Source: CAZPQN01 sp964588795
GTDB lineage: Bacteria; Fidelibacterota; UBA2242
Assembly (NCBI GenBank): GCA_964588795.1
Contig: CAZPQN010000043.1
Location: 1-17,808 of the forward strand
DNA length: 17,808 nucleotides
Direction of reading: 5' to 3'
Part shown: positions 7,118-15,616 of the stretch, one piece after another
Layout of the letters: the number at the start of each line of letters is the position of its first letter
Position numbering within the stretch: position 1 is the stretch's first letter
Translations under genes and position numbers: made by a program
The notes under the pieces: model-generated
Database searches by the model: none
The model's input: only the letters and a program-made list of their open reading frames with translations
What the model was told of the DNA's origin: nothing

Positions 7118-8887
7118 ATGAGTAGTTCAAAAAGTATCATAATTCTCTGCATCGTTCTGTTCGCGGTTCTGTTCGTTACATTTCTTTTTCCGCAACTGGT
7201 GGGGTTCGAGGCTTTGCCAGGAGTGTTCCAGATCCTGTTCCGCGTCTTTATTTTTATCGCCCTAATTTCCGTACTGATTTACCTCATTCTGGAGGTGCGA
7301 CACTGGCAGGCGCGCTGTGAGTTGGCCGAAAAAACCGCCGAATCGCGTAAGGGTCAAGCGGCAAAGGGAGAAGAATTTACGGGCGGCTATGGCCTGAAGC
7401 TGAAAATTGATCCTGACCATAACTATAAGGAAATCACGCATCAGATTTTGACCCTCGCCCAGTCCGCCTTGACCGCCCGCTCCGTCTTTTTGTACCTTTA
7501 TAATCAAAACGAGCAGAGTTACACTTTGCAGGACTATCTTTCACAAACGGGGATTGAACTGCAGCCGCGGCTCGCGAGTGCAGGAAAAATATTCGGCAAT
7601 CTGCATCAGACAGTCCAGCCCCGGATTTTTAAAGACTCGGAATTTGAACCAACCGACTTGTTGTATTATATCGAACCACCTAAGGTTGGTTCACTGATGA
7701 CTCTCCCCATTCTGCTGAGCAATGAGGTGTTTTTAGGTGTGTTAGGTGTTGATACTCCCGGTAAGGACGTGTGGGGCAGTGAAGACCTTGATTTAGGGCG
7801 ATCCTTCACGGAACTTTATGCGGCCTCAGTCTGGCAAATTGATGCCATTGACCAGCAACGCACCCATATCCAGTTTTTCCGGGATTTGTGTCACCTGAAT
7901 ACGGAGCTGTCCATCGGAATTGACCCTCTCGACCTTTACAAGGAAGCCGGTCAGATGCTCCGCCGCTTTTTCAGTTACGATAAATTGACGTTCGCCATCC
8001 TCCGCAATGAAGAAGATAACGAGGTTTGTCTGGAATACGTCGAGGGTGCTGAAACCGATTACAGCATTGGCTTTCGTGTGCAGTGCAAAGAAGGTTTATG
8101 GGCAAAAATCATCAGGGAAGGACAACCAGTAATTGTCGGCGATTATGAAAAGGAAGGATTGAGTTTCCGTTTTCAGCCCGGTGACCTGAATATTCTGCCC
8201 TTCCGGGCGTGTATCGGGCTGCCATTCGAAGTTGGCCGTAAACGCATGGGCGGAGTCATCCTCGAAAGCTATCGCCCGGGCAATTATTTGACGGAAGAAC
8301 TGGAAACGCTTGGTCTGTTCGCCAAAAATATGAGCGAGATCCTCAATCGCATCACGATCTATCATTCCATGAAGGAATTGGCGATGATTGATGGTCTGAC
8401 GAATATTTATAATCACCGCGCTTTCAAGGAACGTTTGCAGGTGGAAATCGACCGCGCCCGACGGTACAAAACCAGCCTGACTTTGCTGATCACCGATCTC
8501 GATAAATTCAAACGGATCAACGATACATACGGTCATCTTTTTGGTGATTTGGTGTTGAAGAAATCGGCCAACATCATTCGCGGAAGCGTCCGTACCGTTG
8601 ATACCGTTGCCCGCTATGGCGGAGAGGAATTCGCCGTGATTTTAATCAATGCCGATAAAAATGGCTGTCAGCGCACGGCCGATCGTATTCGGAGCAATAT
8701 TGCCAGTTTCATTTTTGAAAAAGACGGCTACAGCGAGAGAATGACGATTAGCATTGGAATGGCCGAATTCCCTAATGATGCCAGCGATATGCAATCCCTG
8801 ATCTCCGCCGCCGATATGTCCATGTACCATTCCAAGCGGCTGGGAGGTAACAAAATTACAATGTTTAAACCCGATTTTGATTCATAA
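7118..8887 (+). CDS. Membrane-anchored GAF-GAF-GGDEF diguanylate cyclase
   Basis: Predicted to make the second messenger cyclic di-GMP from two GTP in response to a signal. From ATG 7118 it has 589 residues. Two hydrophobic segments (about 6-28 and 36-58) anchor the N terminus. Two GAF-like domains follow (about 100-245 and 265-410), and a GGDEF domain ends the protein (about 420-585; DGLTNIYNHRAF onward). The active-site motif is intact, GGEEF 501-505, with an inhibitory-site RxxD (492-495) five residues before it, so product feedback is likely. GTG 7109 would add three residues, but ATG 7118 has GGGTG (7107-7111) six bases upstream. There is no phosphodiesterase (EAL or HD-GYP) domain. The GAF ligands are unknown. 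Confidence 0.92.
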   Translation: MSSSKSIIILCIVLFAVLFVTFLFPQLVGFEALPGVFQILFRVFIFIALISVLIYLILEVRHWQARCELAEKTAESRKGQAAKGEEFTGGYGLKLKIDPDHNYKEITHQILTLAQSALTARSVFLYLYNQNEQSYTLQDYLSQTGIELQPRLASAGKIFGNLHQTVQPRIFKDSEFEPTDLLYYIEPPKVGSLMTLPILLSNEVFLGVLGVDTPGKDVWGSEDLDLGRSFTELYAASVWQIDAIDQQRTHIQFFRDLCHLNTELSIGIDPLDLYKEAGQMLRRFFSYDKLTFAILRNEEDNEVCLEYVEGAETDYSIGFRVQCKEGLWAKIIREGQPVIVGDYEKEGLSFRFQPGDLNILPFRACIGLPFEVGRKRMGGVILESYRPGNYLTEELETLGLFAKNMSEILNRITIYHSMKELAMIDGLTNIYNHRAFKERLQVEIDRARRYKTSLTLLITDLDKFKRINDTYGHLFGDLVLKKSANIIRGSVRTVDTVARYGGEEFAVILINADKNGCQRTADRIRSNIASFIFEKDGYSERMTISIGMAEFPNDASDMQSLISAADMSMYHSKRLGGNKITMFKPDFDS

Positions 8888-8898
8888 AGGAGAAAACT

Positions 8899-9099
8899 AT
8901 GTCCAAAAATGTCAAAGGCTTTGCCGATAAAATTGCCAAGTCATCCAAAGATTTCAAAACCCACTGTCAGGTCTGCGGAGAAGCCCTCGAATTTGTCAAG
9001 CATATTCAACCGATCGCCGATCCTCAAAAGAAATCTTTGCGGTTCAAAGAACAAATGATCGGCCTGTGCAAATGTAATCGTGGTCAGTATCTGAAATAA
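8899..9099 (+). CDS. Small Cys-motif protein of unknown function (66 aa)
   Basis: The family is not recognised. The 66-residue, strongly basic protein has C23-x2-C26 (HCQVCGEAL) and C57-x-C59 (LCKCNRG), which could bind zinc as a small ribbon. There is no signal peptide or membrane segment. Real coding is supported by an excellent ribosome site, AAGGAG at 8887-8892, six bases before the ATG, and by its snug place 11 bases after the diguanylate cyclase gene. Lys-rich helices flank the Cys pairs (MSKNVKGFADKIAKSSKDFK), so nucleic acid binding or an adaptor role is possible. No function can be assigned. Confidence 0.75.
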   Translation: MSKNVKGFADKIAKSSKDFKTHCQVCGEALEFVKHIQPIADPQKKSLRFKEQMIGLCKCNRGQYLK

Positions 9100-9138
9100 T
9101 TCCAGCACCGGAAGAATACTCCCCTGACTGACAGCGCG

Positions 9139-10662
9139 ATGCACCTGCTTTCAAGATACCATTGGAATTGGACAAGCGGATTGCCGCTGGCTGTGCTATT
9201 CTTTGCAGTGACGGTGATGTCCTGCTCCGCACCCCGCTCTGGCCTAACTATTCAGACGCCGGAAAAGGACGGGACACCCACGAAAGAGTACAATTCCCAA
9301 GCCCTGCAGCACTTCATGCAGGGCGAGACCTATGCTCTGCAGGGTGACTTTGCCATGGCGATTTTGGAATATCAGGATGCACTCCAGTACGATACCACAT
9401 CCGCGACGATCTATATCGCGCTGGGCAAAGCCTATGTCAACATTGGTAAATTTGAACGTGGCATCGGAGCGCTGGAAAAGGCCCTGAAGCTCAATCCCGA
9501 CGATTCCGATTCCCGTGAAATCTTGGCTCAGATTTATTTTCTGACCGGACGCAATCAGTCCGCCGAAGAACAATATAAAATACTGACTCGTGACCAACCG
9601 GCGAATGCCGAACTGCTTTACCAGCTGGCGGCAATTTATCTAAAGAACCGCAAGATCGAGCAGGCGATTGCCGTTTATGAAGAAATCTTTCGGCATGATT
9701 CGACCCAAACCAAAGCGCTGGAAAAAGCCGCCGAAATCGCGATCATCAATCGCAACTTTCCTTTGGCAAGTAAGTACTACGATGACCTGCTTCGGAAAAA
9801 TCCCGATAATTTGGAATTTAAAAAAGATCGGGCGGAACTGGCTATCATCAACGACGATTTGGAAACCGCCGTTCATATTTACCGCGATTTGCTTTTGCAC
9901 AACCCGGAAGACCTGGAATTGCGTGAACGCCTCGGTGAAATACTATCGCGTACTGAAAACCGGGCGGAGGCGGAGCGTTTTCTGGGTCTGTTGATCGAAA
10001 CGTATCCACAACGCCAAGCCAGTTATCTGAATCTGGCTTATCTGCTGATGCGGGAACAAAAATATCCAGAAGTTTTAGCGATGCTGGATACGGTAATCAA
10101 CCATTTTCCCGATGAAATTCAGTTCCGGGTCTTGCAGGGCTCAGCTTTAAATTATCTCCGCCGGTATACCGAAGCTGAAGCAGTTTTGAGCGAGGTGCTG
10201 AGACGCGAACCGGCCAACACTCCCGCCCGGCACCTCTTAGCCACGATCTGGGACGCCCTTCAGCGTCATCCCCAATCGGATAGCCTGTTTGACGTCATTA
10301 TCCGGGAAAATGCGGATGACATTGTAGCCCTAAACAATTACGCTTACAGTCTGGCAGTGCGGGGAGTGCGTCTGCCGGAAGCCCTGCAGATGGTCGAAAA
10401 AGCACTCGTCAAGGATCCGGAGAATGCCTCTTATTTGGATACGAAGGGTTGGATTTTATTCCGCCTGGGCCGCCATCATGAAGCCCTGAAATACGTCGAA
10501 CGTTCCGCGGCTATCGAGGGTAACAACGCTGAGGTGTTGGAACACTTGGGTGATATCCATGCCCAGCTCAATAACCTCGCTCGAGCCCGGGAATATTGGC
10601 AAAAAGCCCTGCAATTCGATACCGGGAATGCCAGAATCGAGAAAAAGCTCGCCACCCCTTAA
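9139..10662 (+). CDS. TPR-repeat lipoprotein (13 tetratricopeptide repeats)
   Basis: Predicted envelope lipoprotein that acts as a protein-protein scaffold. The N terminus (about 1-28) is a signal peptide with a hydrophobic core, ending in VMSC, with C29 as the likely lipid-modified residue; the lipobox is acceptable but not ideal. From about residue 53 the protein is almost entirely 34-residue TPR units, about 13 by eye, up to the short tail. The last three units (NNYAYSLAVRGVRLPEAL, then GWILFRLGRHHEAL and LGDIHAQLNNLARAREYW) resemble the TPR protein encoded next to lolB in many Proteobacteria. The gene overlaps the LolB-like gene by 35 bases, which fits a paired function in the outer membrane. 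Confidence 0.87.
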   Translation: MHLLSRYHWNWTSGLPLAVLFFAVTVMSCSAPRSGLTIQTPEKDGTPTKEYNSQALQHFMQGETYALQGDFAMAILEYQDALQYDTTSATIYIALGKAYVNIGKFERGIGALEKALKLNPDDSDSREILAQIYFLTGRNQSAEEQYKILTRDQPANAELLYQLAAIYLKNRKIEQAIAVYEEIFRHDSTQTKALEKAAEIAIINRNFPLASKYYDDLLRKNPDNLEFKKDRAELAIINDDLETAVHIYRDLLLHNPEDLELRERLGEILSRTENRAEAERFLGLLIETYPQRQASYLNLAYLLMREQKYPEVLAMLDTVINHFPDEIQFRVLQGSALNYLRRYTEAEAVLSEVLRREPANTPARHLLATIWDALQRHPQSDSLFDVIIRENADDIVALNNYAYSLAVRGVRLPEALQMVEKALVKDPENASYLDTKGWILFRLGRHHEALKYVERSAAIEGNNAEVLEHLGDIHAQLNNLARAREYWQKALQFDTGNARIEKKLATP

Positions 10663-11326
10663 ATACTGTCTTATCGGTTGGCTGATTCTGATCTGTGGCA
10701 TACAATGGCAATGTGCCGGCTATCAGGCTATTTTTTATCCGATGCACCGGACAGCCTCGCCGGATTTGTCAATGCGGCAGGTGCAAATGCAGGCACTGGC
10801 CCAAATCTCCGGCGTGGGCCAAATGACGATAGATGCACCTAATTTCAGCGTTGCCCTGCCGTTCGGTATGGAACTGATTTTGCCGGATACTCTGCAAGTA
10901 CAAATTTCCGATCCGTTGGGACGCAAACTGGCGCAATTGGTTTTGGCGGGTGACGCCTACGAACTGCGCTACTTGAGGGAGGGAAGAACTATTTCCGGTT
11001 CCGACCTGCCTACCAGCTGGGGCGAATGGACTTTACCCGCTCTGAGTGCCGCAGACCTGAGAAATATCTTGTTGGCACTGCCGCTGTACGATTTGCATTC
11101 TGCCGATCGGCAGGTTCATTATTATCTGCATCGCCGGTTAAGCACTCTACGCCAAATGGACATCACCACGACTCAACAGGCGATTAAGATATCGTACTCC
11201 CGCTATGAACCGACAGCGGGCGTTGACCTGCCCCAATCAATTACTATCGTCGAAAAACCGGCCGGTTGGCGAGTGGAAATTCATTTCTCCCATATAACCG
11301 GCCGCATGATTAAATTAAATTCGTAA
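10628..11326 (+). CDS. LolB-like/DUF4292-like envelope protein, probable lipoprotein
   Basis: Probably an envelope protein with the LolA/LolB fold; in Proteobacteria LolB inserts lipoproteins into the outer membrane. From ATG 10628 it has 232 residues. The N terminus has basic residues (R5, K6, K13) and a hydrophobic core, followed by GIQWQCAGY, so C29 might be lipidated, although the lipobox is poor. Features like LolB are ISGVGQMTI near the start of the mature part, then ISDPLGRKLAQLVLAGDAYELRY (best split as ISDPLGRK and LAQLVLAGDAYELRY), and a late NILLALPLYD segment. It overlaps the TPR gene by 35 bases; in-frame starts further upstream (10550) would overlap it more and spoil the signal peptide. 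Assignment is by pattern and context, and DUF4292 is the alternative. Confidence 0.6.
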   Translation: MPESRKSSPPLKYCLIGWLILICGIQWQCAGYQAIFYPMHRTASPDLSMRQVQMQALAQISGVGQMTIDAPNFSVALPFGMELILPDTLQVQISDPLGRKLAQLVLAGDAYELRYLREGRTISGSDLPTSWGEWTLPALSAADLRNILLALPLYDLHSADRQVHYYLHRRLSTLRQMDITTTQQAIKISYSRYEPTAGVDLPQSITIVEKPAGWRVEIHFSHITGRMIKLNS

Positions 11327-11350
11327 TGCAGGATTTTAGCGAGGTTTGAT

Positions 11351-12277
11351 GTGAATTCAGATGGCGAGAAAAACCTGGTATCGGTAGTGATACCGGTGTA
11401 CAATGAGGTTGATTCCCTGCGGGAATTACTGCATAAAGTGCAGGCGGCGTTTACTAACTCGGCATTTCAGACTGAAATCATTTTCGTGGACGATGGCAGT
11501 CGCGATGGCTCCGCCGCACTGATTAAAGAATTGGCGGGTACCCATCCCAATATTGTCGCTACCGGTTGGGCGCGGAATCGCGGCAAGGCCGCCGCGCTGG
11601 CCGAAGGATTCCGGTGTGCCAAAGGAGAATATGTCGCCACGATTGATGCTGACCTACAGGATGATCCCGAGGCCTTGCCACAGATGGTGGAGTACCTGAT
11701 TGCCAATGGTTATGACCTCGTTTCCGGCTGGAAACAGCATCGCCAGGATCGGTTCATCAAGAAATATTCGTCGCGACTATTTAACCTGACCGTCCGGTTG
11801 CTGACGGGTGTCAAGCTCCATGATATGAACAACGGCATGAAAGTTTACCGGACGGAGGTGGTTAGGAACGTGAATCTCTACGGCGAACTACATCGCTTCA
11901 TTCCGGTACTCGCGAAACAAAAGGGTTTTAGCAGTGGCGAGTACAAGGTTCGCCATTTTCCCCGCAAATACGGCAAGACCAAGTACGGCGTCAGTCGCTT
12001 TTACAAAGGATTTCTGGATCTCTTTACCGTCCTTTTTATCACCCGTTTTATGAAGCGGCCGATGCATTTCTTCGGTTTGTGGGGCATTGTGCTGGTCAAA
12101 CTCGGTTTTTTTGCCGAGGTATATGTATTGGTGCTGAAATATGCTTTCCATGAACCCTTCCGCGATCATGTCGCCATGTTGATTTTCGGGGTGCTCCTAC
12201 TGGTATTCGGAATGCAGTTTATCTCCCTGGGACTGATCAGCGAGATGATCACTTATCAGGATCGAAAGAATCAGTAA
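11351..12277 (+). CDS. Family 2 glycosyltransferase, GtrB/DPM1-like, with two C-terminal membrane segments
   Basis: Predicted to transfer a sugar from a nucleotide donor, most likely to a polyprenyl-phosphate carrier on the inner face of the membrane. The 308 residues open with the GT-A fold (SVVIPVYNE 11-19, FVDDGSRDGS 45-54) and the metal-binding D99-x-D101 in IDADLQDDPE. The block HRFIPVLAKQKGF and then HFPRKYGKTKYGVSRF are typical of the DPM1/GtrB/ArnC group. Two membrane segments end the protein (about 240-265 and 274-300). It starts at GTG 11351 with GAGG six bases upstream (11341-11344). It is the first gene of the tightly packed glycan operon and overlaps the next gene by one base. 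Confidence 0.9.
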   Translation: MNSDGEKNLVSVVIPVYNEVDSLRELLHKVQAAFTNSAFQTEIIFVDDGSRDGSAALIKELAGTHPNIVATGWARNRGKAAALAEGFRCAKGEYVATIDADLQDDPEALPQMVEYLIANGYDLVSGWKQHRQDRFIKKYSSRLFNLTVRLLTGVKLHDMNNGMKVYRTEVVRNVNLYGELHRFIPVLAKQKGFSSGEYKVRHFPRKYGKTKYGVSRFYKGFLDLFTVLFITRFMKRPMHFFGLWGIVLVKLGFFAEVYVLVLKYAFHEPFRDHVAMLIFGVLLLVFGMQFISLGLISEMITYQDRKNQ

Positions 12278-13311
12278 TGCCGGGGGTATTGTTCTCGGTC
12301 ATCATTCCGTCCTACAACCGGGTTGACGAAATCGTCGAACTCCTGCAGTCCCTCGAATCGCAGACCTTTGAGCATCAACATTTCGAAGTGCTGGTGGTTG
12401 ATGATGGTTCGACCGACCAGACCGGAGACCGCGTCACTCAACTGCAGGACACGCTGAGTTTCCAGATCCGCTTTTTTCAGCGAGAGCATGCCGGTCCGGG
12501 GGCGGCGCGTAATTTTGGGATGTCTCAGGCGGTAGGGGAGTATTTTTTATTTATTGATTCGGATTGCATCGCGGATCGCAACTGGTTGCAGGCCATTTCG
12601 TTCGCCATCGCGAGCGAAAAGCCGGATGCCTTTGGCGGGCCGGATAGCGTTCTACCCGATTTTTCGCCGATTCAGAAAGCGATTGATTACGCCATGACCT
12701 CTTTTATGACGACCGGTGGCATGCGCGGACATTCCCGCACTAAGCTGGCCAGATTCTATCCACGCAGTTTCAATATGGGCATTCATCGCCGGATTTACGA
12801 AAAATTAGGTGGAATGAATAACCTGCGACACGGGCAGGATTTGGAATTGAGTCGACGGATAGTGGCCAGCGGCGCGAAGGTAAGCTATATGCCGGATGCA
12901 GTCGTCTACCATAAACGCCGTACGAGCCTGAGGAAATTTTTCCGTCAAATTTTCAACTGGGGAGTAGCTCGTATCAATCTGACCAAACTCGATCGCGCGA
13001 TACTGGAACCGTTGCATTTCATGCCCGCCGCAGGAGTAGTTGGATTCCTGTTGGTGTCGTGTTTGGCGCCCTTCAGCAACTTGCTATTCAGAGTGTGGTT
13101 GGTCGGTCTTACCGTGGTCGGTGGGCTGATGATTTTTATTGTCGTCGACGCGCTTCGTCGTTATCACGATGTCAAGGCAGGATTGTTGGCACCGGTTGTA
13201 GCCGTCATCCAGATCTTTGGCTATGGTCTTGGTTTTACGGCGGCCTTCATCTGGCGCATGGTGCTGGGTCGGCCTGAGTTTACCGGGTTTGTAAAAAAAT
13301 ATTATCAATAG
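12277..13311 (+). CDS. Family 2 glycosyltransferase with C-terminal membrane segments
   Basis: Predicted to add a sugar to a growing glycan at the membrane. The 344 residues begin with the GT-A nucleotide-binding half (FSVIIPSYNRVDEI, VVDDGSTDQT 40-49). They continue with the D94-x-D96 motif in LFIDSDCIADRNW and the acceptor-side HGQDLELSRRI, which supplies the likely catalytic acid. Three or so hydrophobic segments follow from about residue 248 (MPAAGVVGFLLVS onward). The ATG overlaps the stop of the preceding gene (TAATG) and the gene ends with a one-base overlap with the next, so translational coupling is likely. The sugar and linkage cannot be read from sequence. Confidence 0.9.
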   Translation: MPGVLFSVIIPSYNRVDEIVELLQSLESQTFEHQHFEVLVVDDGSTDQTGDRVTQLQDTLSFQIRFFQREHAGPGAARNFGMSQAVGEYFLFIDSDCIADRNWLQAISFAIASEKPDAFGGPDSVLPDFSPIQKAIDYAMTSFMTTGGMRGHSRTKLARFYPRSFNMGIHRRIYEKLGGMNNLRHGQDLELSRRIVASGAKVSYMPDAVVYHKRRTSLRKFFRQIFNWGVARINLTKLDRAILEPLHFMPAAGVVGFLLVSCLAPFSNLLFRVWLVGLTVVGGLMIFIVVDALRRYHDVKAGLLAPVVAVIQIFGYGLGFTAAFIWRMVLGRPEFTGFVKKYYQ

Positions 13312-14609
13312 TGCAGCTGAGATCGAAGAAGGTACTCATTATTACCTATTACTGGCCGCCTGCGGGTGGGCCAGGCGTCCAGCGCGTCCTGAAATTCGCC
13401 AAATACCTGCCTGAATTCGGCTGGCAACCAGTGATCCTGACGGTTCTGAACGGCGATTATCCCGCGTATGACCGTGCATTAGAAGCTGAAGTGCCGGTTG
13501 GCCTGAAAGTTTACCATACAGCTACCTGGGAACCCTTCCGTTCCTATCGGCGTTGGGCCGGTCAAGATTCATTTGAGCATCTGCCGACTTTTATTCTCAG
13601 CTCAACGGCACAAGAGTCATGGGCTAAACGCATCGCGAAATGGTTGCGTGCCAACCTGTTTCTTCCCGATGCCCGGGTGGGCTGGATTCCGTTTGCCCGA
13701 CGGGCGGGATTACGGATAATCAGGAAGGAACACATTGCTGCGATTTATGCTTCTTCGCCGCCGCATTCTCTGCAATTGATTGCGTATCATTTAGCGCGCC
13801 GGACGGGATTGAAATGGATTGCCGATTTCCGCGATCCCTGGGTAGAGGCTTTCTGGCAAAGAGAATTACCTGCCTGCAAATGGGCCCGGGCCATTAACCG
13901 TTCTCTGGAGAAGAAAATTCTTACGCATGCTGACCACCGCTGTACAGTCAGCCCCGCTATCGCAGATTTACTACAGCATAAAAGCGGCCGAACCTGTACG
14001 GTACTGTCCAATGGTTACGATCCGGCTGATTTTCCGAGTATGGAACGGGTTAGCAATCCGAAATTCACCATCGTGTATGCCGGCAGTTTGGCCAAGGATC
14101 AACCACTCGATTCTTTTCTGAGGGCTCTGCAACAGCTGGAGGCGGATGTACCCGGGCAGACCGAACTCCATTTTTACGGTGCCCTGCACCAGACTGTCAA
14201 ACAGGTGCTCGACGAGACACGACTATCTTCCGTCATTTATTGCCATACCTATCTGCCTCATTCAGAATTGGTGCAAAAAATTCGGCAGGCCGATTTGTTG
14301 TTGCTGATTATTCCCCGCACGCCGGAAAATCACGGAATCCTGACTGGCAAAATATTCGAATATTGTGCAACGGGGAATTTTGTATTGGGGATCGGGCCCC
14401 GGACTGGCGATGCCGCCCGGATCCTTCTGGCAACCGGAGCCGGTCGGATGTTCGATTATGAGGAAGACCTCGCGGCGGTTCTGCGGCAACAATTCGAAAA
14501 TACACGCCGCGGCGAGCGCCCAATGATTAATCACACCGCCTTAGCACGCTATTCGCGGCGTAATCTGAGCGCCGAGTTGGGCAATTTGTTAGATCAGGTA
14601 GTAGCATGA
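13311..14609 (+). CDS. GT-B fold glycosyltransferase (family 4-like)
   Basis: Predicted cytoplasmic or membrane-associated glycosyltransferase of 432 residues. The N-terminal domain starts with KVLIITYYWPPAGGPGVQRVLKFAKYLPEFGW (seen in two blocks, 7-20 and 21-38), the acceptor-side pattern of family 4-like enzymes. The C-terminal donor-binding domain has FTIVYAGSLAKDQPLDSFL, the strand ending in ADLLLLIIPRT, and GILTGKIFEYCATGNFVLGI with the conserved Glu. It starts at GTG 13311, which overlaps the previous TAG by one base; no ATG near the N terminus gives the complete first motif. It overlaps the next gene by four bases (ATGA). Confidence 0.87.
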   Translation: MQLRSKKVLIITYYWPPAGGPGVQRVLKFAKYLPEFGWQPVILTVLNGDYPAYDRALEAEVPVGLKVYHTATWEPFRSYRRWAGQDSFEHLPTFILSSTAQESWAKRIAKWLRANLFLPDARVGWIPFARRAGLRIIRKEHIAAIYASSPPHSLQLIAYHLARRTGLKWIADFRDPWVEAFWQRELPACKWARAINRSLEKKILTHADHRCTVSPAIADLLQHKSGRTCTVLSNGYDPADFPSMERVSNPKFTIVYAGSLAKDQPLDSFLRALQQLEADVPGQTELHFYGALHQTVKQVLDETRLSSVIYCHTYLPHSELVQKIRQADLLLLIIPRTPENHGILTGKIFEYCATGNFVLGIGPRTGDAARILLATGAGRMFDYEEDLAAVLRQQFENTRRGERPMINHTALARYSRRNLSAELGNLLDQVVA

Positions 14610-15613
14610 ACCTGCAGAAAAGTTATTTCATGCTGAAGAAACTGGTGCGCGATTGGCATCCCGATTCCGCACCATTTGCCGTCTGTGCTGACAACGCCAG
14701 TTCCAGGCTCGGTTATTATTACTTTGTTTTCGAGGAAGACTTTCACAAGCTGAACCGCCTGATGAAAGTCAGCGATGCGCAGGGCATTCCGCTGAATACG
14801 ACGTACGTTGATGTCGCCCACCCAACTTTACACTACTATCCGATTTCGATTGGCCAGTATGGCTTGGCGGTTTTTCACAGTTGGCTCACGACCGGAGACA
14901 GCGCTAAACGAGAGCATTTCTTGAGGATAGCCGCTTGGTTTATGGAACATGCTAAGACCGATGCACGTTTAGGTGCGTTTTGGCTGACCGAAATTCCCAA
15001 GCCGGAGTATCGGGTTGACCAGCCCTGGAAATCGGCTTTTACCCAGAGTCGGGCGCTATCGGTTTTATTAAGAGCCTGGCAATTGACAGGTGAACCGCGT
15101 TACCTGAAAATAGCCAGCCTGGCATTGAATCCGTTTGGTTTTGACATCAGCGCTGGCGGTGTCACAGCTCATCTAATGGCCGGGAAACCGTTCTATGAGG
15201 AATATGTTGCCGCGGAACCGACCATGGTTCTCGACGGACACAACTTTGCGCTTTTCGGATTGTACGATTTTGTGCGAGCCGTGCCGCGCGATCAATTTCC
15301 TGTGGAAGTGCAGTTAGCCACCGAATTATTCTTCAACGGAATCGAAAGTCTTCTCCATTACTTGCCGGACTTCGATTTGGGTTACTGGGTGCGTTTTAAT
15401 CTTTGTCGCATGACTCATTATCCTGCTGTCGATCCCTGTACGCTGAATTATTTGAAATTGGTAGTCGCTCAGCTCAGAATCCTGGCCGAACTCGGTGCGC
15501 GGAAGGAATTGCTTGAATGGGCAGATAAATTTGCCAGGTACCTGAAGCCAGTGAATATCATGCGCATGTATATGCTGAAGTACCAGGCCTTGAAACAGCT
15601 CAAACGTTTATAG
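14606..15613 (+). CDS. D-glucuronyl C5-epimerase-like protein
   Basis: Related to the enzyme that turns glucuronic into iduronic acid residues within a polymer (heparan sulfate/heparosan epimerase). The 335 residues carry the family's blocks in order: PWKSAFTQSRALSVLLRAW (140-158), GGVTAHL and KPFYEEY (194-200), VLDGHNFALFGLYDF (208-222), LFFNGIESLLHYLPDFDLGYW (241-261, read as two halves) and a final LNYLKLVVAQL helix (280-290). No signal peptide or membrane segment is visible. It overlaps the preceding glycosyltransferase by ATGA and sits three bases before asnB. As I recall the animal enzyme, the conserved tyrosines of the LNG..Y and LP.YD.G...YD blocks are phenylalanine here, so activity or substrate may differ. 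Confidence 0.82.
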   Translation: MNLQKSYFMLKKLVRDWHPDSAPFAVCADNASSRLGYYYFVFEEDFHKLNRLMKVSDAQGIPLNTTYVDVAHPTLHYYPISIGQYGLAVFHSWLTTGDSAKREHFLRIAAWFMEHAKTDARLGAFWLTEIPKPEYRVDQPWKSAFTQSRALSVLLRAWQLTGEPRYLKIASLALNPFGFDISAGGVTAHLMAGKPFYEEYVAAEPTMVLDGHNFALFGLYDFVRAVPRDQFPVEVQLATELFFNGIESLLHYLPDFDLGYWVRFNLCRMTHYPAVDPCTLNYLKLVVAQLRILAELGARKELLEWADKFARYLKPVNIMRMYMLKYQALKQLKRL

Positions 15614-15616
15614 TTT

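Noticed and set aside
8096..8536. 146-codon minus-strand open frame inside the GGDEF gene
   Set aside because: It overlaps the conserved second GAF and GGDEF coding sequence and has no independent signal.
10550..10627. Upstream start for the LolB-like protein
   Set aside because: It adds 26 residues inside the TPR gene and destroys the signal-peptide-like N terminus.
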